A stretch of DNA of 15,041 nucleotides from Methanomassiliicoccaceae archaeon (lineage in GTDB: Archaea > Thermoplasmatota > Thermoplasmata > Methanomassiliicoccales > Methanomethylophilaceae). Shown here piece after piece: positions 13,659-15,041 of this stretch. Every line of letters begins with the position of its first letter. Position 1 is the stretch's first letter. The position numbers were made by a program, and so were the translations under genes. Below the pieces are notes generated by a model. That model was not told where the DNA came from. It ran no database searches and saw only the letters and a list, made by a program, of their open reading frames with translations. Where the stretch lies: the NCBI GenBank assembly GCA_009778275.1, contig WRKC01000092.1, positions 1 through 15,041 on the forward strand. Direction: 5' to 3'.

Positions 13659-15041
13659 CCTCAATCCCTCTCAGAAGGCCATCGCGGAGGACCTTGAAGG
13701 GATGATCGTGGTGGATGCCGGGCCCGGCACCGGCAAGACGCACACGATCGTGGAGAGGTTTCTCAACATACTCAGAATTGAGGATGTGGATACCAAGGAT
13801 GTCCTTCTTCTGACATTCACGAAGAATGCGGCAAGCGAGATGGAAGAGAGGATAAGAGGCAGCATGAGCATGGCAGGAAAGGAGTTCTCCACCGCCTCGA
13901 AGTTCATCCAGACAAGCACCTTCGATTCGTTCTGCTATTCGGTGGTTATGGAATCCCCGGAGGCGGTAAGCCGGTTCTTCAGGATGGAGGAGATGCTCAC
14001 GAGAGGCGCCTCTCTTGTAGATGTGGAAACGCTGAACCTCGAATATTTCAGGGATTTCTTCGATCGTTTCATCTCCTCCCGTCCGGAGGAGTACGGTATC
14101 CGGGGAGTGATAGCTTCGCAGAACGTTCCGGAGCTGTACGGGATCATCAACAGACTTATGTCGAGAGGGATCCTCCCTCTCAGGAAGGGGTGGTTCGGCG
14201 GGGATGACGGAAAAGCCCTCAACGGCGACCCGGAGAAGGTCCGGATGATACTTTCCGCCATGAATGAAAAGGCCAGCCCGACCGGCATTCACGACCTTGC
14301 GGACACCCTGTGCGAGAAACAGCCGACGAACCGGCCATTCGCCTGTCTCGGCATATCGAGGATGGAGCCTCTCCCGGATGAGATGATAAGAGATGCCGCC
14401 TATGAAGACAGAAGCAGCCTTCTGGCACTTATCCACGATGCCTATTACGAATACATCAGGAGCTGCGTGAACGACGACCGCCTGACCTACGGGCTCGTCG
14501 CCTCTTTCGCATTCATTGTGCTGTACAGCGATAAGAGCGTCAGGGAAAGGATGGGGGTGAAGTATCTGATGATCGACGAGTTCCAAGATACGAACGAGAA
14601 CCAGCTGATGATCGCGCTGATGCTCCTGAAGAAGCCGAACCTGTGCGTAGTGGGGGATTGGAAGCAGGGGATATACGGTTTCAGATATGTCTCGATTGAT
14701 AACATAACCCATTTCAGGGAAAGGGCGGTCATGCTGAGAGGCAGGCTGAACGACGATGCTGTCAGGGTACCGTTCCAGATACCTGAAGAGGTCAAGAGGA
14801 TGTCGCTCAATATGAACTACAGAAGCTCGCAGCTCATCATCGACGCTGCCTATGAGTCGCTGTACATACCGGCAACGAAGAATGATGACGTGAAGAAGGA
14901 AGAGCTTGACGGGAACATAACCAGGATATCCGCGCAGAGGGATGACATAGGAAGCGATACCCGCATAGAGTTCGTCTCCGCCGGCTCGAGGGAGGAAGAG
15001 GCGAAAGAGGTTGTCAGAACGATCCGCGGGTATCTGAACGG
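13651..15041 (+). CDS. AddA/RecB-like UvrD-family SF1 helicase (3' end outside window)
   Basis: This is an ATP-dependent DNA helicase of superfamily 1A, with about 463 codons visible and no stop before the window ends. Motifs appear in order: the Q motif LNPSQKAIA (4-12), Walker A AGPGTGKTHT (23-32; Lys29), motif Ia LLTFTKNAASEMEERI, the Walker B YLMIDEFQDTNENQ, motif III VVGDWKQGIYGFRY and motif IV NMNYRSSQ. The Lys-Gln in motif III (GDxKQxIYxFR) is the AddA/RecB form rather than that of UvrD or Rep (GDDDQSIY). The ATG at 13651 is used; the ATG at 13642 sits directly on the GGAG, which serves better as SD for 13651. If full length, a C-terminal PD-(D/E)XK nuclease domain would make it a true AddA. 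That part is not visible. Confidence 0.85.
   Translation, partial: MSDLNPSQKAIAEDLEGMIVVDAGPGTGKTHTIVERFLNILRIEDVDTKDVLLLTFTKNAASEMEERIRGSMSMAGKEFSTASKFIQTSTFDSFCYSVVMESPEAVSRFFRMEEMLTRGASLVDVETLNLEYFRDFFDRFISSRPEEYGIRGVIASQNVPELYGIINRLMSRGILPLRKGWFGGDDGKALNGDPEKVRMILSAMNEKASPTGIHDLADTLCEKQPTNRPFACLGISRMEPLPDEMIRDAAYEDRSSLLALIHDAYYEYIRSCVNDDRLTYGLVASFAFIVLYSDKSVRERMGVKYLMIDEFQDTNENQLMIALMLLKKPNLCVVGDWKQGIYGFRYVSIDNITHFRERAVMLRGRLNDDAVRVPFQIPEEVKRMSLNMNYRSSQLIIDAAYESLYIPATKNDDVKKEELDGNITRISAQRDDIGSDTRIEFVSAGSREEEAKEVVRTIRGYLN

Noticed and set aside
13603..14712. 369-codon minus-strand ORF opposite the helicase
   Set aside because: The plus strand in the same place carries all SF1 helicase motifs in order. 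The minus-strand translation is His/Arg/Glu-rich with no known motif, typical of a shadow frame.
1..15041. tRNA or rRNA genes
   Set aside because: I found no cloverleaf with a GTTCRA-type T-arm, nor any rRNA-like stretch, in the gaps between genes.

Overview
The window looks like a chromosomal segment of an archaeon, most likely a Thermoplasmatota methanogen of the Methanomassiliicoccales type (inference). Three things point there. Several genes have TATA-like boxes about 20-40 nt upstream of the start codon, which implies leaderless or very short-leader mRNAs. Two small genes have a Shine-Dalgarno (SD) sequence, AGGAGGTGAT, that fully complements the archaeal 16S 3' end. The gene mix combines archaeal-style expression signals with bacterial-type DNA enzymes (exonuclease VII, AddAB-like helicase-nuclease), as is known in that lineage. 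I could not confirm the taxonomy.

Layout. 1-3490 (+): the 3' part of quinolinate synthase nadA, then a trkA-trkH potassium uptake pair. 3491-4330 (-): a TPR-like helical-repeat protein meeting trkH stop to stop. 4494-6384 (+): an AAA/ABC-type ATPase overlapping a DUF4435 Toprim-like protein. This pair has the composition and key motifs of the PARIS anti-phage system (AriA-AriB). 6374-7863 (-): xseB and xseA, exonuclease VII.

7918-8637: two tandem copies (period 372 bp, no net length change across the aligned core) of an unusual unit. On the minus strand each copy holds a TATA-like box, an almost invariant hairpin leader, a perfect SD, a 28-codon ORF predicted to form a beta-hairpin microprotein, and two GC-rich hairpins downstream. 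I do not recognise this family, and it is the most novel item here.

8690-9567 (+): a PaaI-like hotdog thioesterase overlapping a zinc-ribbon membrane protein. 9564-10121 (-): a DEDDh-exonuclease-like protein that has lost its catalytic residues. 10329-10898 (+): mntP manganese exporter with palindromes at its promoter. 10998-15041 (+): an AddB-like PD-(D/E)XK/Fe-S nuclease overlapping an AddA/RecB-like SF1 helicase that runs off the window.

How the genes work together. TrkA gates TrkH for K+ uptake. XseA/XseB form one exonuclease, and the AddB-like and AddA-like proteins probably form a second end-processing machine. The PARIS-like pair probably senses a phage anti-defence protein and triggers a toxic nuclease. 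With two DNA-end nucleases, a PARIS-like pair and a duplicated microprotein locus within 11 kb, the middle and right parts resemble a DNA-processing/defence neighbourhood. The exonucleases could equally be ordinary repair enzymes.
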